Assembly (NCBI GenBank): GCA_947040465.1
Contig: CAMRBO010000001.1
Span: forward strand, 1-64,000
DNA from: an uncultured Mycoplasma sp.
Lineage (GTDB): Bacteria; Bacillota_I; Bacilli_A; Mycoplasmatales; Metamycoplasmataceae
DNA length: 64,000 bases
Direction: 5' to 3'
Below, one piece after another: positions 28,275 to 41,792 of this stretch. How positions within the stretch are numbered: the stretch's first letter is position 1; each line of letters starts with the position of its first letter. The translations under genes and the position numbers were made by a program. Under the pieces are notes generated by a model. That model saw only the letters and a list, made by a program, of their open reading frames with translations. It searched no databases and was not told where the DNA came from.

Positions 28275-31200
28275 TTATTCTCCCTTCAATAACATTATTG
28301 GTTTTATTCTGTTTAAATTAAACCATGATAATAGAGTTGTTGCCATAAAAATCAAAAGGACAATTGATGAAGAAAACAAAACATCTGTTATACCAAGTGA
28401 AATAGATAAAGAGATAAGTGTCGCGGCATTAACAGCACTGGTAAACATACTTATAAATAGCATTGATAGCGGAATAGATAAAAGAATCGCTATTATTATA
28501 ATGGGTATATATAATGAGAAAAATAATTTTATTTTGTCTGAATTTTTATAACCTAAAATAGAAAAGATAGCAGCATTTCTTTCGTTTTCACTAATTATTA
28601 ATGTAGAAATCATAATCAAGATAGTAACCGATATCGCTAAAGATAACACAATAAGCATTGTGCTAACTGAATTGATAGAATTAGTTGTATTAGAAACAAA
28701 CCCCGATTCAATGTCTTTTGATTTAATATCTTTGAATGCCGGAGTTAATACATTATTGCTTTTATATGTTTCTGAAAATATTTCTAATGATTTGTTAACT
28801 ATAATTTCATTTCCGGGTTTTATTATTTCAGACAACGGTAATGTTATTTTAAGGAAAGATTGTATTAATAATTCTATTTGATTAAATGTCAAATTGGGAT
28901 TAATAATCCTTAATGTACTTGCAAATACCGAATCATTTAAACCACTTTCTTTAATCTTATAGAAAAGTTCTTTGAATATATTTATATTTGTTGCTTGTTG
29001 GTCGATTGAAATGTTTTCTGAAATTAAATCTATTTTTTCGTTTGCTGATCAATATCCATTTTCAGAATATAAACTTAAAGAATCGGTAGCTTGTCTAGGG
29101 GAATCTTCACTAGATAATATTCCATTAAATGGAATTGCATCTTTAGGCGATTTTTGTAAGTCACTAAGATATGTAATATCATTAATAATTTTTTGTGTTG
29201 TTGTTCATTCCTCATTAATAAAAGTTTCATTAATTCCAATAATTTCGAATGTTCATGTTGTTTTCTTTGCGGGACCCATATTTAAACTTGAACCGATTTC
29301 TGAATTATTAATTGTTGTTTTTATTGATTCTGTAAATCTGTTGGCATTATTTAATATCTCTAAATTGAGTTTTGTACCAACATTAAATCCCCTTTTGTCT
29401 TTTACAACTTGATTTATGATAACGGGTATAGTTGACTTTGATTCATCTCAACGGACTGAAGCTAATTCAAGTAAATTATTGTTATTTTTATCCAAAATTT
29501 GAACATGAGTTGAATTTGGAGAATATCCGTTTATTGTAGGTGTATGATTTTCATCATCAGTATTTTTAGTAATTGCATAAGAAAATTTTTCATTTTTTTG
29601 ATCATCAAAAACCACACTTCCAAACGTTAGAAAGTAATCTTGAACTAACTCAGGTTCGTTGTCACCTAATTTACTGATAGGTTTATTTTTTAACTGAGAT
29701 GCTTCATTATATGCACTTACTAAAAATTCTCTATATTTGTCTCGGATATTTATTTGATTAGGATTTGAAATTCCTGTAATTATTATATCTTGATAGAAAT
29801 ATTCGCCCGTTGTTAGATTAATATTCCTATACACAAATTTTGATTTCTCTGGATTTTCATTATCAATTATGTATTTAAAATATGGTAACTTTGTTATTAA
29901 ATCAACATCTAATTTTCTTTCGCTATTACCACCATAATCAGTTAAGTCTTGAGTTCATTCTAATCATTTTGCAGCGTACTGAGATATCTCAATTGCGCTA
30001 GTTTTTTGAGAATCTGGCATTGAATTAAATAGTGTATTTCAAACATTAACTTCAATTCCCCCGCTATTCACTAATAAATCAAATGAAGATTTTGTTATTA
30101 TGTGTTTGTCGTCAATAGAAGGATTACCATTAGGATAATATCCAGGAACACTAGATGAATTAATAACTTCATTTGGCCCAGGTTTAAAATAATTCGCCAA
30201 ATATGTTAGCCCTTCATTAGGATTACCTGTCGGTACATATAATAAATTTTCCACACTTTGCTTATCTAAAGTTGTTATCGTACCACCTTCAAAAGTAGGT
30301 GTTATTAAATCTATTTTATAATTATATTTTCTATTTTCATAAGTTTTATCAACAGCATTTCCAAATGCATTTCTTGATGAAAAAGAGAAACTCATTATAG
30401 TAACAGTGAATAATAAGGAAATTAATAAGGCTGCTAATTTTCAAATTGAATTAAGAGCAAGGGATAATGTGAATTTAGATTTGATGTTTCTAGAGTGAAA
30501 TTTTTGTTTAATCATTTCTGCTGATTTAGAAGTATTCAATTGAAAGGAACCATCCATTAATGATGTTGGTTTAACTCTTAATAAAAACAATGTAGTAATA
30601 ATTGTCATCAATATTAAACCAATTAAAGGAATTAATACCGTAACAACCAAAGAGAATAAACTAAAACTACTTGGCCCTATTGGGAGAGTCCAATATATAG
30701 AGAAAATATTCATAACAGGCAATTGTAAAAAATGCCCTACAATATAACCTAATGTCGCTCCAAAAAACGAGACAATTAAGGCAAAGAGGCAAATAGTAAT
30801 CGCTATTTGTATCGATTTATATCCTTGGGCTTTTAAAATACCAAGCACTTTAGATCTTGATGATATATATCTCTTAATAACAAATATAGTGATTAATCCA
30901 ATTAAAAGAATCAATATACTTGATATTAATAAATTAACATTATTAATTGTTGATATTAATGTTTCTATGGTTTGGACTCTTAATGCTATTTCTGGTTTCA
31001 ATGGATTGGTTTCATTATATAAATAAGCTTTTTTGTAATTCGGATTGTTCTTTTCTTCATTGCTTAAGCTATCATAATTAAATAACCCAGTTGTGGTTTC
31101 ATAAATATATTTATTAATTTGGTCTCTCAAAACAATTGGCGACATACCTTCAGGAGCTATTAACAAGAAATATTTGTTAATTGTTGCATTGGCATTAGAT

Positions 31201-34200
31201 TCTTTAACTCTATCAAATCCTAAATTGTTCACATATACCAAGGCTTGTGTAGATGTATCAACTTGAATATTATTTAAATCAGTAACTGGATATAAATAAT
31301 CAACAGTTGAATCAGTTCCAATAATCAAAAATTCTAAACCATTAACATTTATTTTATATTTTTCATCTGTTTTTTTCATTAATTCTTGCATTGCAATAGA
31401 ATCTTGAGGAGCAGTTTCTTTTGTCATTTGATAAACTTCTTTTTTGTTAGCCTTTAAATACGCATCATTAACCTTAGCTAAATAAGATCCGACATCTGAA
31501 ATAACAATTTGGTAATCATCTACCCTAACTTCAGTGAAGGAATCCACTGCCGCCTGTAAAACTTCTGAAATATTTACACCAAATATTTCTACAATCACTC
31601 CGGTTTCTGGATTTGTTAAAATATTTTTATTCAAATAATCTAAATAATCAATATCAAGAGATAGAGTGAACATTTCATCCATGTTAGTTGGATTGTCAAT
31701 ATATAACTCTTCACCAACAACTGAATCAATTACCCCTTTAAATCCATCATAATCAATCCCTACTTGACTACCACTAGAATTAAAGTTATATAATTTATCT
31801 TGAATTACATAAGCAAGATTACCAATTGAATTCTCTGAAATTGCATTTTGATTCACTGTAAACCACAACAAAGTTGAGGCATTCAGAACAGCATTAAATG
31901 GATTTAAAATTACACTTGATATTCCTAAATTTTCTATAATTGAATTTGTTGGTCCAGACAAAGTGTTAATTGTTGTTTGTCCCAAAGTAAGCATGATCTC
32001 CGTTTTTTCTTTATCATCATTAATCAAAAACATATTTACAAAATTTTCTGTAATTAAATTCGCCTTACTTTTGTCATTTGTTTTTTCTGAAATAATTGAT
32101 GATAATGCCGAAACAAGTGAAATGGTATTATTATTGGCTGTTAATGTCTCTCCTACACGATTAAAATAATAATCTATAGCACTTCTTGAAAAACCACTAG
32201 CCAATCACGTACTAATACTCATTTTAGCAAGTTTATTAGCCGTCTCTTTAACATTAGAAAAACCATCCAAGATATCATAATTCATCAAAATATTGGGATT
32301 AAATGATTGAGATCTTACATTTAATATTTTTCCTATTTCTGAATTTTTATCAATTGTTTTATTTACCAAAGTTTTAATTTGTAAAATTACTTGATTGACC
32401 GTTGTTATTGGGGTTTCATTAAGGTTAATTTCTGAAAGTTTCATTCAAAAAGAAAAGAAATTTAATATTTCTGTTGTCATATCACGTGATTGAAGTGGAT
32501 TATTAACATTATAAAACTGTCCATAAACCAACGAGGCAACCATGTCTAAATTATTGTTGGTATTTGGGTTAATCATATTAATAAATATATCAGCTAATGA
32601 ATCAGGTTCTGTTGGATTAGGTTTGTTGCCTCCTAAAGGTCCGTTCGGACTGGTGGACGCCATATTAGGATCAAAATTTATAAATTCTGTTTGTGACATA
32701 AATTCTAGATAAATATCCACTCTTTTTTTAATATCCTCATTTTGAATACTAATATCATCAGCAAAATTAAAAATATAATCTGTTAAGTATTTACCTAAAG
32801 TTGAATTTGGATCTAAATAATATTCTGGATCTTGAAGTGCAATTGATAATTTCTCAAGTGATGTTTGTAAATCATCTAATTCTGGTGTTGGTGATTTCAA
32901 TAATGATTGCAAATCTCTTAAATCTAATTTATTGGGGTCTGATTCTGGTTGATAAACACCAACACCCAACACTCCTTGAAACGATGTTTTTGATGAAATA
33001 TTAAATAATTCAATCAACGCCTTATGTAATTCGTCATCATTATCATTATTATTTCCTAAAGAACTTAATAATGAAGCGGATATTCCTGAAATGGAAATGG
33101 AATTAACTCAATATTCTTGCAAATTATCTTCACCTGCATCAACAAAATAATTTCTCATTTTTGAATTATTTTTAATATTTGAACTAAAAGATGAAATGTC
33201 AATCAAATCAATTATTCTATTTAAACCAACATTTATATTTGAATAATCATTTATTGACTCTGAACCATCCGCAAAATTTCCATTTAATTGATCAAGAATT
33301 GGTCCGAATAATTCTAAAGATTCGGCATCCAAAACATTTTCCTTAATGTGTTTGATTAATTTAGCAAAATCAATTTGTGTCACTATTTGTTTCAAACCTG
33401 CTTTAAATCCTATATTGGGAGTCAGTGCATTATCTGGATTAATATTATTCAAAAGAACCGGAAGAATATCTCCCGTTCCAAGAACTTCATATTTAGGACG
33501 TTCTACATCATAGAATGAATCTCAAATAGTGATTATAGTTTCATCAATGTTTATAGCAAGCAATAGTGTTTTTAACCCTATCAGAACTTCTTTGGGGTCT
33601 TTTGCAAAAGCGATGATAGAATTAAGGTCAAAATCATTCCCGAACATTAATTTCAATAATTTATCAATGTTATCTATTTGACTTTTAATATAGTTGGGGT
33701 CTGGATTATTTATTATTTTTCCTAAAATATCATCTATAAATTGGTTTCAAAAGGGTTCATCACTATTTTTTGCACCCTCATAAAAAATACCAAATAATAT
33801 TTTTTGTAATTTTCTATTTTCTATTTTTGAAGGGAAAACTAAAACATCTGAAAAGCCATTTTTTGAAAATGATGTTGTCAAGGATTCTATAAATATTTTT
33901 AGATTTTTTTCTGAAATCAATGGTTGCAGAAGTGTTGTTAAAGAATTTATTAAATTATCACGGAAAACATTAAAGTTATTAGACTCATGCCAATTATCTA
34001 TAATGGCAGAACCTGGAACCAATATTTTAAAAGGTATGGAGTATTTATTTTCAAAATCTAAATTTTGCTTAGCTCAACCATTAGGCCCAACTATTGTTAT
34101 TATTTTACCTGTAGATGTTATATTAGCAAAATTTAAACTTTTGGTTTCTATGAATTTTTTTAAACTGTCATCATCACCATTAAATCACGATACATTTTCT

Positions 34201-36341
34201 GCAACTCATATAGATTTTCCATCTTTGGATTGTTCTTTTAGAACATAATATTTTCCTTTTGTTTCATTTAATCTAGGTGCTTGTTTAGTAATTCCAAAAA
34301 CGTTTCCGGAACTATCTTGCATTCTAATAATTTTAGCATTATTCATTTTAGATAATTTATTACTATGTGTATTGTATACATTTCCATATGGAGTATATTC
34401 ATAATTTTCATAAGTTATTATTGGGTTTATATAATTTTTATCAACTGACATTCCATTAAAAATAATTTCTAATATACTAAAAATATAATCTTGAGGTACT
34501 TTTGGTGATTTAATATCATCTTTTGAACTTAGTTCAAATAACAATGATTTATCACTAGATTCATTATATAATTTACCTACATTTTGTTTAACGTAAATAT
34601 CGTTGTTCAACTTTATTTCTTGATTATTATTTCCACCATTTATAAAATGGAATGTATTAGTAACTCCATCATTAATTCCCGAGACTGTCATATTTTCTCT
34701 CAAACCAATATTTTGAATACTACCTACCAACCTTAAAATTTCTTGATACAAAGCTTGCTGAGCAAAATCTTTTGCACCATTATCAATTTGATTTATTCTT
34801 GTATTTTTAGAATTTGAATCATTTAAAATGGTTTGAGTATTAATAGAGGAGTCACCATTTGGATTTACTAAAATGGCATCTATGCTTGCTTGAGAAATAA
34901 ATCCTGATTCTCTCTCAATTCATAAAATGGAATTTGGATTTAACTGATTTATCGATGGGGCTCTTGGCTGGTTGATTTTTAAAGACTCTTTGGGTTTTAA
35001 CTTCTTATTTAAATCTTGAGCAGTTATTTTTTGCGATATATAAATGGTTTCTTTTGGATCTATAATAGTTTCTCCATCTTGACCAACAATTTCAATGATT
35101 TGTGTTTTCTTTCAATATGATGTTTGTGAATAATATTTTTGTTCATCAGTATTTAGCCCAGAAATAAATTCTTTATAGTTTTTTGTTCATGATTTATTTA
35201 TTTCAGATGACGGATTCGAGAAATCATAATTTAATTTTGTATGATACCTCTCATATTCGTAACTTATTTTTTCTTTCACAAGTCAATTTTGCTGAATTAT
35301 AAATTCTTGATTTAATACAAAAAATTGATTTATCTTATCATTAATAATATTGCTAGTAATAGTATTATTATAATTTAAAGAAAATCCTTTCGGATTAATT
35401 GTAATACCTAACGATTTCCCTAACCTTCACTTATTATTTCCGGTTGGTGCAATAAGTTCAAAAATACCTTTTTGTCCCAATGAAGTATCAACAGAATATA
35501 TAGCACCACGTCCTGAAGGATCTTTTTTAAACCCGAGTAAATTTGCAACTTCGTCAGGACTTAAAGTTATTAATATTCCTTGTTTTTCTCAAGATTGTTT
35601 GAGTGATTGAGAAATTGTCGCTTCTTTTGTTTTTGCATTAAGATATATACTTTTTACATTGGTTATTTTATCATCGGTATATGATAATCAACCATCTTTC
35701 CCAGGAATTATAGTCACCAAATCTCCAAAATTAATGTCTCTTGAATTATATTTAAATGTTTTGATTATGTCCGTTGTTTTAAAAATATAAGAAGTAGGGA
35801 TAACAACTCCTGGTGATTTATATTCTTGAAACGGAGTCGGTAAAAAGTTTTCTGGTAATATTGTCCCTGTTCATGGAATATCTAGAAAACTAACAATATT
35901 ATTGGTTTGAAAAAAGCGATATAAATCGGTCACTTTCAAATAGTTTTCATTTTCTACCGAACCCTTTATAGATAGTTTAGAAAGTTTAATATATCCTTCG
36001 TTTTTACTATCATATTCTATATCTGCATCAGCAAATCTTATGGTTTTATTCGGACTAATAAAATTGAGTTCTTCAACATATTCTGTTTTTTCAGGGATTG
36101 AACCATCATCAATATATGGTTTTGAAGGCCTGGTTCCGGTGGTTGTGATTTCTGTATCAACTGTTAAATCATGAATTTTTGAAATGGTTTTATAGTCTTC
36201 AAATTGTGATGTATAATTTGATTTGACATCATTTAAAAGGGTAAAAACTCCGGACGATAAAAAAATTAAAACTGTCAATCCTGCAATAAGAGCTTTAGTT
36301 TTAGAAAGTGATTTTCAAATTTCTTTGAACAACTTCTTCAT
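28275..36341 (-). CDS. Giant FtsX-type ABC transporter permease
   Basis: One continuous 2688-aa reading frame with many TGA Trp codons. The N-terminus (SLSKTKALIAGLTVLIFLSS) is a membrane helix, followed by a huge extracytoplasmic region of about 1740 residues. A first FtsX domain of three helices lies at about 1785-1955 and contains VLGILKAQGYKS. A further helix near 1975 starts a second extracytoplasmic region of about 550 residues, and a second FtsX domain at about 2550-2688 contains FSILGYKNSDK. This is the duplicated MacB/FtsX layout with extreme periplasm-equivalent loops. AAAGGA Shine-Dalgarno precedes ATG 36341. It forms a pair with the ATPase downstream. The substrate may be lipoprotein, adhesin or lipid. 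Confidence 0.85.
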
Positions 36342-36383
36342 GTCAATCCTTTAATATATAATATACAATTTTATCATATAAGG

Positions 36384-37070
36384 TTATTTAAAAGAAATTA
36401 ATAATCATTTTCTAGGGTAAATGTGAGGTGTAATTTTAGTTTTTACATATTTCAATAAATAATGAGTTTGAACATCAGAAGATGTTATTTCAAGGTTTAT
36501 TTTGTGGATAATTGGCTGAATAGACAACTCATTAATGATTCACTCAGAATCTTCTAATTCTTTATAAATTTTAGGTCCTTTTAAGAATGAATACTCCGCA
36601 TTTATAGAACCCACCTTAGAAGATATTTCAATTAAATTCTTTAGTGAAGTAACAGCTCTTGCCGTAATCATATCAAAGGTATTATTTTCTTGATAATCTT
36701 CTATTCTAACTTTTATAAATGATATATCAAGAGAAAGCTCCTTATCTACTTGTTGTAAAAAAACAACTCTTTTGTTGTTTGGTTCTGAAATAAATAAAGA
36801 AAAATTTCTTTTATATATCAAGAATGGAACTGATGGAAAACCAGCCCCTGCACCAATATCAAGCATTTTTTTGTTTTCGGTATTTTTGAATGATTCTTTC
36901 ATCAATATTATAGATTGATATATTCCTTCACGCCAAAGAGAATCTCCGGTAAAACCAGTCAAATTTAATATTTTATTTGTTTTTTCAATTAAATCTACAT
37001 ATTTAATCAAATCATTAAAGACAATTTCATTTTGTTCAATTAATTCAAACGTTTTTTGCTTAAAAGTCAT
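36384..37070 (-). CDS. rsmG: 16S rRNA m7G527 methyltransferase RsmG (GidB)
   Basis: 228-aa Rossmann-fold methyltransferase. The SAM-binding motif MLDIGAGAGFPSVPFLI is near residue 70 and ITARAVTSL follows later. It modifies G527 in 16S rRNA. It overlaps the upstream prs gene by 11 nt, and its frame ends through two TGA Trp codons at YPRKW. In many bacteria rsmG lies near mnmE close to the replication origin; mnmE is upstream in this same block. Confidence 0.93.
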
Positions 37071-38031
37071 TTTGTTCTTTTATTTTTTCATATATTTGAG
37101 AAATTGATTTGGATTCCAATGATGCTTTAATAACAGACGAAATAAATGGAGCAAGTGAAATGATTACCAATTTTTTAGATTTAATATTAAAAACACTTTC
37201 TATAGAGTCAGAAATTAAAACTTTATCAATAAACTCTGACCTATCAAAATCTTCAAAAGATTTAGTAAATAAACCATGGGTTGCAGCTATATAAATTTTC
37301 TTAGCACCCTGTGCTTTTAATGCCTCTGCAGCCTTAAGTATTGTATTTCCTGTATCTATAATATCATCAATAATTATGATGTTTTTATCTTTGACATTTC
37401 CTAAAATTCCTAATATTTCACTCTTATTTGGTTCAGTTCGCCTTTTATCCACAATAGCTATTTTGACAGTGTGGGAAATTAATTCCGCTAGAACCCTCGC
37501 TCTAACAGCTCCTCCGTGATCTGGAGAAACAATTGAAAACTTCATAGAATTATCTTTTACCTTAAGATAGCTTGCCAAACTAATTGATCATCTTAAATCA
37601 TCAACAGGTATGTTGAAAAACCCTTGAATAGATGGATTATGTAGATCTACTGTTATTAATTTATTGACACCTGCAGTTTCTAAAATATTGGCCATAAGTC
37701 TCGCTCCAATAGGTTCTCTTGATTTTGCTTTTCTGTCTTGTCTTGAATAACCATAATATGAATTTATAACTGTGATATGTTTTGCACTAGCCCTTTTGAT
37801 AGAATCTACAAATAATAATAATTCAATAATGGACTCTGATGATGATGTGTTACAAACTACAAACACACTAGCGTTACGAACCGTTTCCAAAGAATTAATA
37901 ATCATTTCTCCATCAGCAAAAGTTGTTTTTTCAATACCCGTTAATTTTATTCCCGAAATTTCTGAAACACTTTGGGCTAATTTTTGGGAATTAGACATAC
38001 CAAACAGTCTTACATTTTTAAAATCATTCAT
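37060..38031 (-). CDS. prs: Ribose-phosphate pyrophosphokinase
   Basis: 323-aa PRPP synthase making phosphoribosyl pyrophosphate from ribose-5-phosphate and ATP for nucleotide synthesis and salvage. Recognised are the flexible-loop region YYGYSRQDRKAKSREP, the metal-binding VDLHNPSIQGFF, and the PRPP loop IIIDDIIDTGNT. In-frame TGA sits in the conserved DDLRWS segment. Shine-Dalgarno AAGGAGAAG precedes ATG 38031. A hairpin terminator lies between the preceding unknown gene and prs. Confidence 0.96.
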
Positions 38032-38065
38032 TTCTTCTCCTTCTTGTTAATTATTAATTTTAAAT

Positions 38066-38095
38066 AAAAAAGCAAACACTAAATGTTCACTTTTT
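38066..38095 (-). terminator. Probable intrinsic terminator upstream of prs
   Basis: On the minus strand AAAAAG pairs with CTTTTT around an AACA/TGTT inner stem with a 2x2 mismatch, followed by six T. It overlaps the stop codon of the unknown gene at 38094. Weak but well placed. Confidence 0.4.
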
Positions 38096-38756
38096 AAATA
38101 TCGAATAATATTGTTTGTTTTTTCTTTAATGAATCTGTTAAAAAATCTTCATTTTTTTTCAAAGATTTTTCCCAATCAGAAAATAAAAATGATTTAAAAT
38201 CTTTTAAAAAATTTCTCTCTATAAATCTTATTACTTCTTTTCTTCCTAATTCAATATCTGTCTCATAAATAGTTGCGTCTTTATCTCCTAAAGTAGTTAA
38301 TGCAGAAATTGTGGTTATATAAAAATTATCTAACTTTACTAAAAAATTATATTTAACATAAGTGTGAAATCAGTTTTCAAATAAAGCATTAGTATTTTTT
38401 ACTATTCTAGAAAATGAATCACTTTGTCCTAATTGATTTTTATAATAAACAGCAAAGTAAGCAACTTGCTTAATTGTCAAATCTCTAGCATCATTAAAAA
38501 TTTTTTCCTGAATTGTTAAAGTGCCATCTAAAAATATTGAACCTTCAGCATTTTTAATAATTTTTGTAAATAATTTTTTATTTTCAAAACTATCTCTCAA
38601 ATATCTAATTTCTCCAATTTTTAACATGGATTTATTAGAAAGATCTAAAATTGTTGTTTCTTTAAATTCTTGAGTTTTTTTAACATCATTAATCAATATG
38701 TCATATTCTCCCAAATTTATAACGGTCGTTTTTTGATTTTTAATATTAATTGACAT
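38094..38756 (-). CDS. Conserved-looking protein of unknown function
   Basis: 220 aa, soluble, no membrane segment or recognisable motif. It is preceded by Shine-Dalgarno AAAGGA, and lies between rsmA (79 nt downstream of its end on the map) and prs on the same strand. The central part carries many Lys/Asn residues and a sequence TIKQVAYFAVYYKNQLGQ that could be helical. The terminator after it suggests it ends a transcript. I do not recognise the family. Confidence 0.75.
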
Positions 38757-38835
38757 AAAATGATTCCTTTTAGGTATGTTTTAAAATAATTATATTACAA
38801 ATTTTAAAATAATTATAAGTTTTGTTTATATTGAA

Positions 38836-39621
38836 TTATTGAAAATATTTAAAAAGTGCCTTATATTCTTCTAAAGTTAAAATTTGTGGCCTGATATCTT
38901 CATTTAAATTATTGGCAATGTAAAACGACTTAACTTTATCTGCATCAAAATTTTTTTGAACCTTCAAATTATTAATGAGAGTTTTTCTCCTCATTGCAAA
39001 ACACATCTTTATAAAAAATAAAAAATCTTCTTCTTCAATATTCCATTTTTGATTTTTCATCTTTAAATGTATTATGGATGAAGTCACTTTGGGAGCAGGA
39101 TAAAATGATTTAGGACTTATGTCAAATAATTTTTTAGCCTCAGCAAAATTAGCTGTACTAATGCTTAATTTTCCATAATTTGTTGTTCCTGGTTTTGCAC
39201 TTATTCTTTCAGCTACTTCTTTCTGAACCATTAAAATAACATCATCAAAATTTTCCGCATTTTCAAAAATCTTGAACAATATAGGTGTGGTTATATTATA
39301 AGGAATATTGGATACAATAGTATAACCCTTATATTTTGACAAATCAATTTTTAAAAAATCCTCATTGACTAAAATGAATTTTTTATTTTTTATTTCTTCT
39401 TGGAATTCTTCTTCAAGAAATGCCGATAAATTATAATCTACTTCAAAGGCAACTAATTGATTTGCTTTTTCTAAAAGTAATTTTGTGAGAGCGCCTTTTC
39501 CAGGGCCTATTTCTATAATGTTTTTATTTTTCAAATCAATAGCAGAAACTATTCTATTTAAAACTGTTTGATCATGCAAAAAATTTTGTCCAAACCTTTT
39601 CATTGCATATTTTTTATTCAT
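38836..39621 (-). CDS. rsmA: 16S rRNA dimethyladenosine transferase RsmA (KsgA)
   Basis: 261-aa SAM-dependent enzyme making m6,2A1518/1519 in 16S rRNA. The motifs KRFGQNFLHD, EIGPGKGALTKLLL and the catalytic SNIPYNITTPILF are intact. It overlaps the upstream TatD-family gene by 8 nt, a pairing also known from Bacillus, where rnmV lies between; rnmV is not present here. Confidence 0.97.
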   Translation of the reverse strand: MNKKYAMKRFGQNFLHDQTVLNRIVSAIDLKNKNIIEIGPGKGALTKLLLEKANQLVAFEVDYNLSAFLEEEFQEEIKNKKFILVNEDFLKIDLSKYKGYTIVSNIPYNITTPILFKIFENAENFDDVILMVQKEVAERISAKPGTTNYGKLSISTANFAEAKKLFDISPKSFYPAPKVTSSIIHLKMKNQKWNIEEEDFLFFIKMCFAMRRKTLINNLKVQKNFDADKVKSFYIANNLNEDIRPQILTLEEYKALFKYFQ

Positions 39622-40399
39622 GTTGTTCCTTTTTTAATTTAAAAATTAAATCAATATTTTTATTAACTTGTTCATTTAATTGTTCTACGCTTATTTCTTT
39701 TATTTTTGATATATATTGTGCTGTGTATATCGAATGGTGCGGTTTATTGACTTGACCCCTCATTGGGACAGGACTTAAATATGGAGTGTCTGTTTCATAA
39801 AACATTCTGTTAATAGGAGTTATTTTGACAGCCTCTTGAACATCTTTTGCATTTTTAAATGTTACAACTCCTGAAAAAGATAAATAAGCGCCTATACTCA
39901 AAAACTTGTCAACTCAATCAGGTCCTGAAGAGTAAGAGTGAATCACTATTTTAAAGTGATCATATTTTTCTTTATATTCTTTCAAAATATCAAAAGTTGC
40001 TAAAGTTGCATCTCTGGTATGAATAATGACAGGAACATTATACTCAATAGCTAATTCTATTTGGTATCTAAAAAACTTTTCTTGTTCAATCATAGATGGA
40101 GAATCATCATAGTGAAAATCAAATCCAATTTCCCCAATTCCAACAATTGAATCATCCATTAATTCTCTCAACTTAATAAGATCTTCAGGATTATTAGAAC
40201 CGGTCGGATGTATACCAATAACAGGAAAAGTATAATTGTATTTTGCAGTTAATTCTTTAACTTCTTTCGAGTCTTCTAAAGATGTGCCAACTATGAACAT
40301 TCTTTTAACTCCAGCTTCAAAAGACTCTTCAATAATTTTTTCAGGAAATTCAAAATATTCTTTAAATGGGTGTGCGTGTAAATCAATATATTTTTTCAT
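39614..40399 (-). CDS. TatD-family metal-dependent DNase/hydrolase
   Basis: 261-aa TIM-barrel metallohydrolase. It has DLHAHPF for the first metal ligands (the usual HxH, here HAH), IGEIGFDFHYDD, PVIIHTRDA and ETDTPYLSP. TatD homologues act as 3'-5' exonucleases on DNA/RNA. It begins 1 nt after the mnmE stop, with GGGGA as a ribosome-binding site inside mnmE, and overlaps rsmA. Confidence 0.92.
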
Positions 40400-40400
40400 A

Positions 40401-41732
40401 TTATTTCCCCAAACAAAAATTTTTAAAAATACTATCTAATAAATCTTCTTTGTTAATTTCTCCTATTATTGATTTTATATTTTCCCAAGCTGATACAAAA
40501 TCAACAATAACAACATCAAATCCCATGTCATTATTAATGGCTTCTAATGCATCATTTAATGAATTTTTTCCCTTTTTCAACAAAGCTGTTTGTCTGCTAT
40601 TAAAAAATAAAGATGAATCAATATTCGAATTTTTAAAGTGATTCTGGAAGGCTTCTTCTAATTGAGAAATTTCTTTGTTTTTTGCTGAAATTATTATTTT
40701 GCTTTTATCTTTGCTTGGTTGTCTTGTTTCTGATAAATCTATTTTATTAAATACTTTAAAATAAATTTTATTTTTAGCCAATAGCGTAATATCTTTATCA
40801 ATTTGGGATTCTGGTTTATTAACATCAATGACGTGCAAAATTATTGATGAGTTTTCTATTTCTTTAAAAGATTTTTCAATACCCATTCTTTCAATAACAT
40901 CTTCAGATCCTCTAATTCCGGCTGTGTCTTTGAATTTTAAAATTATATTATTCAATATAATTTCTCCCTCAACAACATCTCTTGTGGTTCCGGCAATGCT
41001 AGTTACTATAGATTTTTCTTCATTTAATATAGTGTTCATTAACTCACTTTTACCAACATTAGGCAAACCAACAATGGCGACTGATTGTGGCGTAATAAAT
41101 ATTTGGTTCTCTTCTGATACTTTAATAATTCTGTCAATTTTAATAATTAATTCATTAATTATTTTAACTAATTTTCCTTGGTCCATTTGTTCCACATCAT
41201 CATATTCTGGATAATCAATATTGACTTCGCAAATTCCTATAACATTTTCTATTTCTTTGATTAAATCTAAAATTAATTTTGATGATTTATTATTAAATTT
41301 TTGAACAGCTATTTTGGTTTGCAATTTTGTCTTAGCGTGAATTAAGTCGTTTATAGCTTCCGCTTTTATTAAATCTAATTTTCCATTTAAAAAAGCCCTT
41401 CTAGAAAACTCTCCTTGCGTAGCATATCTGGCACCTTCACTAACAATCAACTCTAAAAGAATATTTGTTATCACAACGCCCCCATGAGCATTAATTTCAA
41501 TTGTGTCTTCACCGACAAAATTATTTTTGCCTTTAAAAAAATTAACTAAAACTTCATCAATTTTATTTTTATCTCTATCAATGATATAACCAAAGGAAAT
41601 TGTTTTATCCATCCCTATTTTTCCAGTAAAAATTTTAGAAATAATAGAAAATGCATCAGGCCCGCTAATTCTAATTATTGATATGGCTTGGTTTATATTG
41701 CCCGAAGCTATTGCAACTATTGTGTCAAACAT
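40401..41732 (-). CDS. mnmE: tRNA-uridine modification GTPase MnmE
   Basis: 443-aa three-domain GTPase acting with MnmG at the tRNA wobble uridine. The N-terminal folate-binding domain includes EFSRRAFLNGKLD. The G domain has G1 [10 protein letters not shown]2 AGTTRDVVEG, G3 DTAG and G4 NKID. The C-terminus is the family-typical CLGK with the catalytic Cys. Start ATG 41732 lacks a Shine-Dalgarno, but TATAAT is 7 nt upstream on the minus strand (41740-41745). First gene of the long minus-strand block. Confidence 0.97.
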   Translation of the reverse strand: MFDTIVAIASGNINQAISIIRISGPDAFSIISKIFTGKIGMDKTISFGYIIDRDKNKIDEVLVNFFKGKNNFVGEDTIEINAHGGVVITNILLELIVSEGARYATQGEFSRRAFLNGKLDLIKAEAINDLIHAKTKLQTKIAVQKFNNKSSKLILDLIKEIENVIGICEVNIDYPEYDDVEQMDQGKLVKIINELIIKIDRIIKVSEENQIFITPQSVAIVGLPNVGKSELMNTILNEEKSIVTSIAGTTRDVVEGEIILNNIILKFKDTAGIRGSEDVIERMGIEKSFKEIENSSIILHVIDVNKPESQIDKDITLLAKNKIYFKVFNKIDLSETRQPSKDKSKIIISAKNKEISQLEEAFQNHFKNSNIDSSLFFNSRQTALLKKGKNSLNDALEAINNDMGFDVVIVDFVSAWENIKSIIGEINKEDLLDSIFKNFCLGK

Positions 41733-41792
41733 TATTAATATTATATATATTTTAGTTTATACTTATTAATAATTATAAATAAAAGAGGTAGT

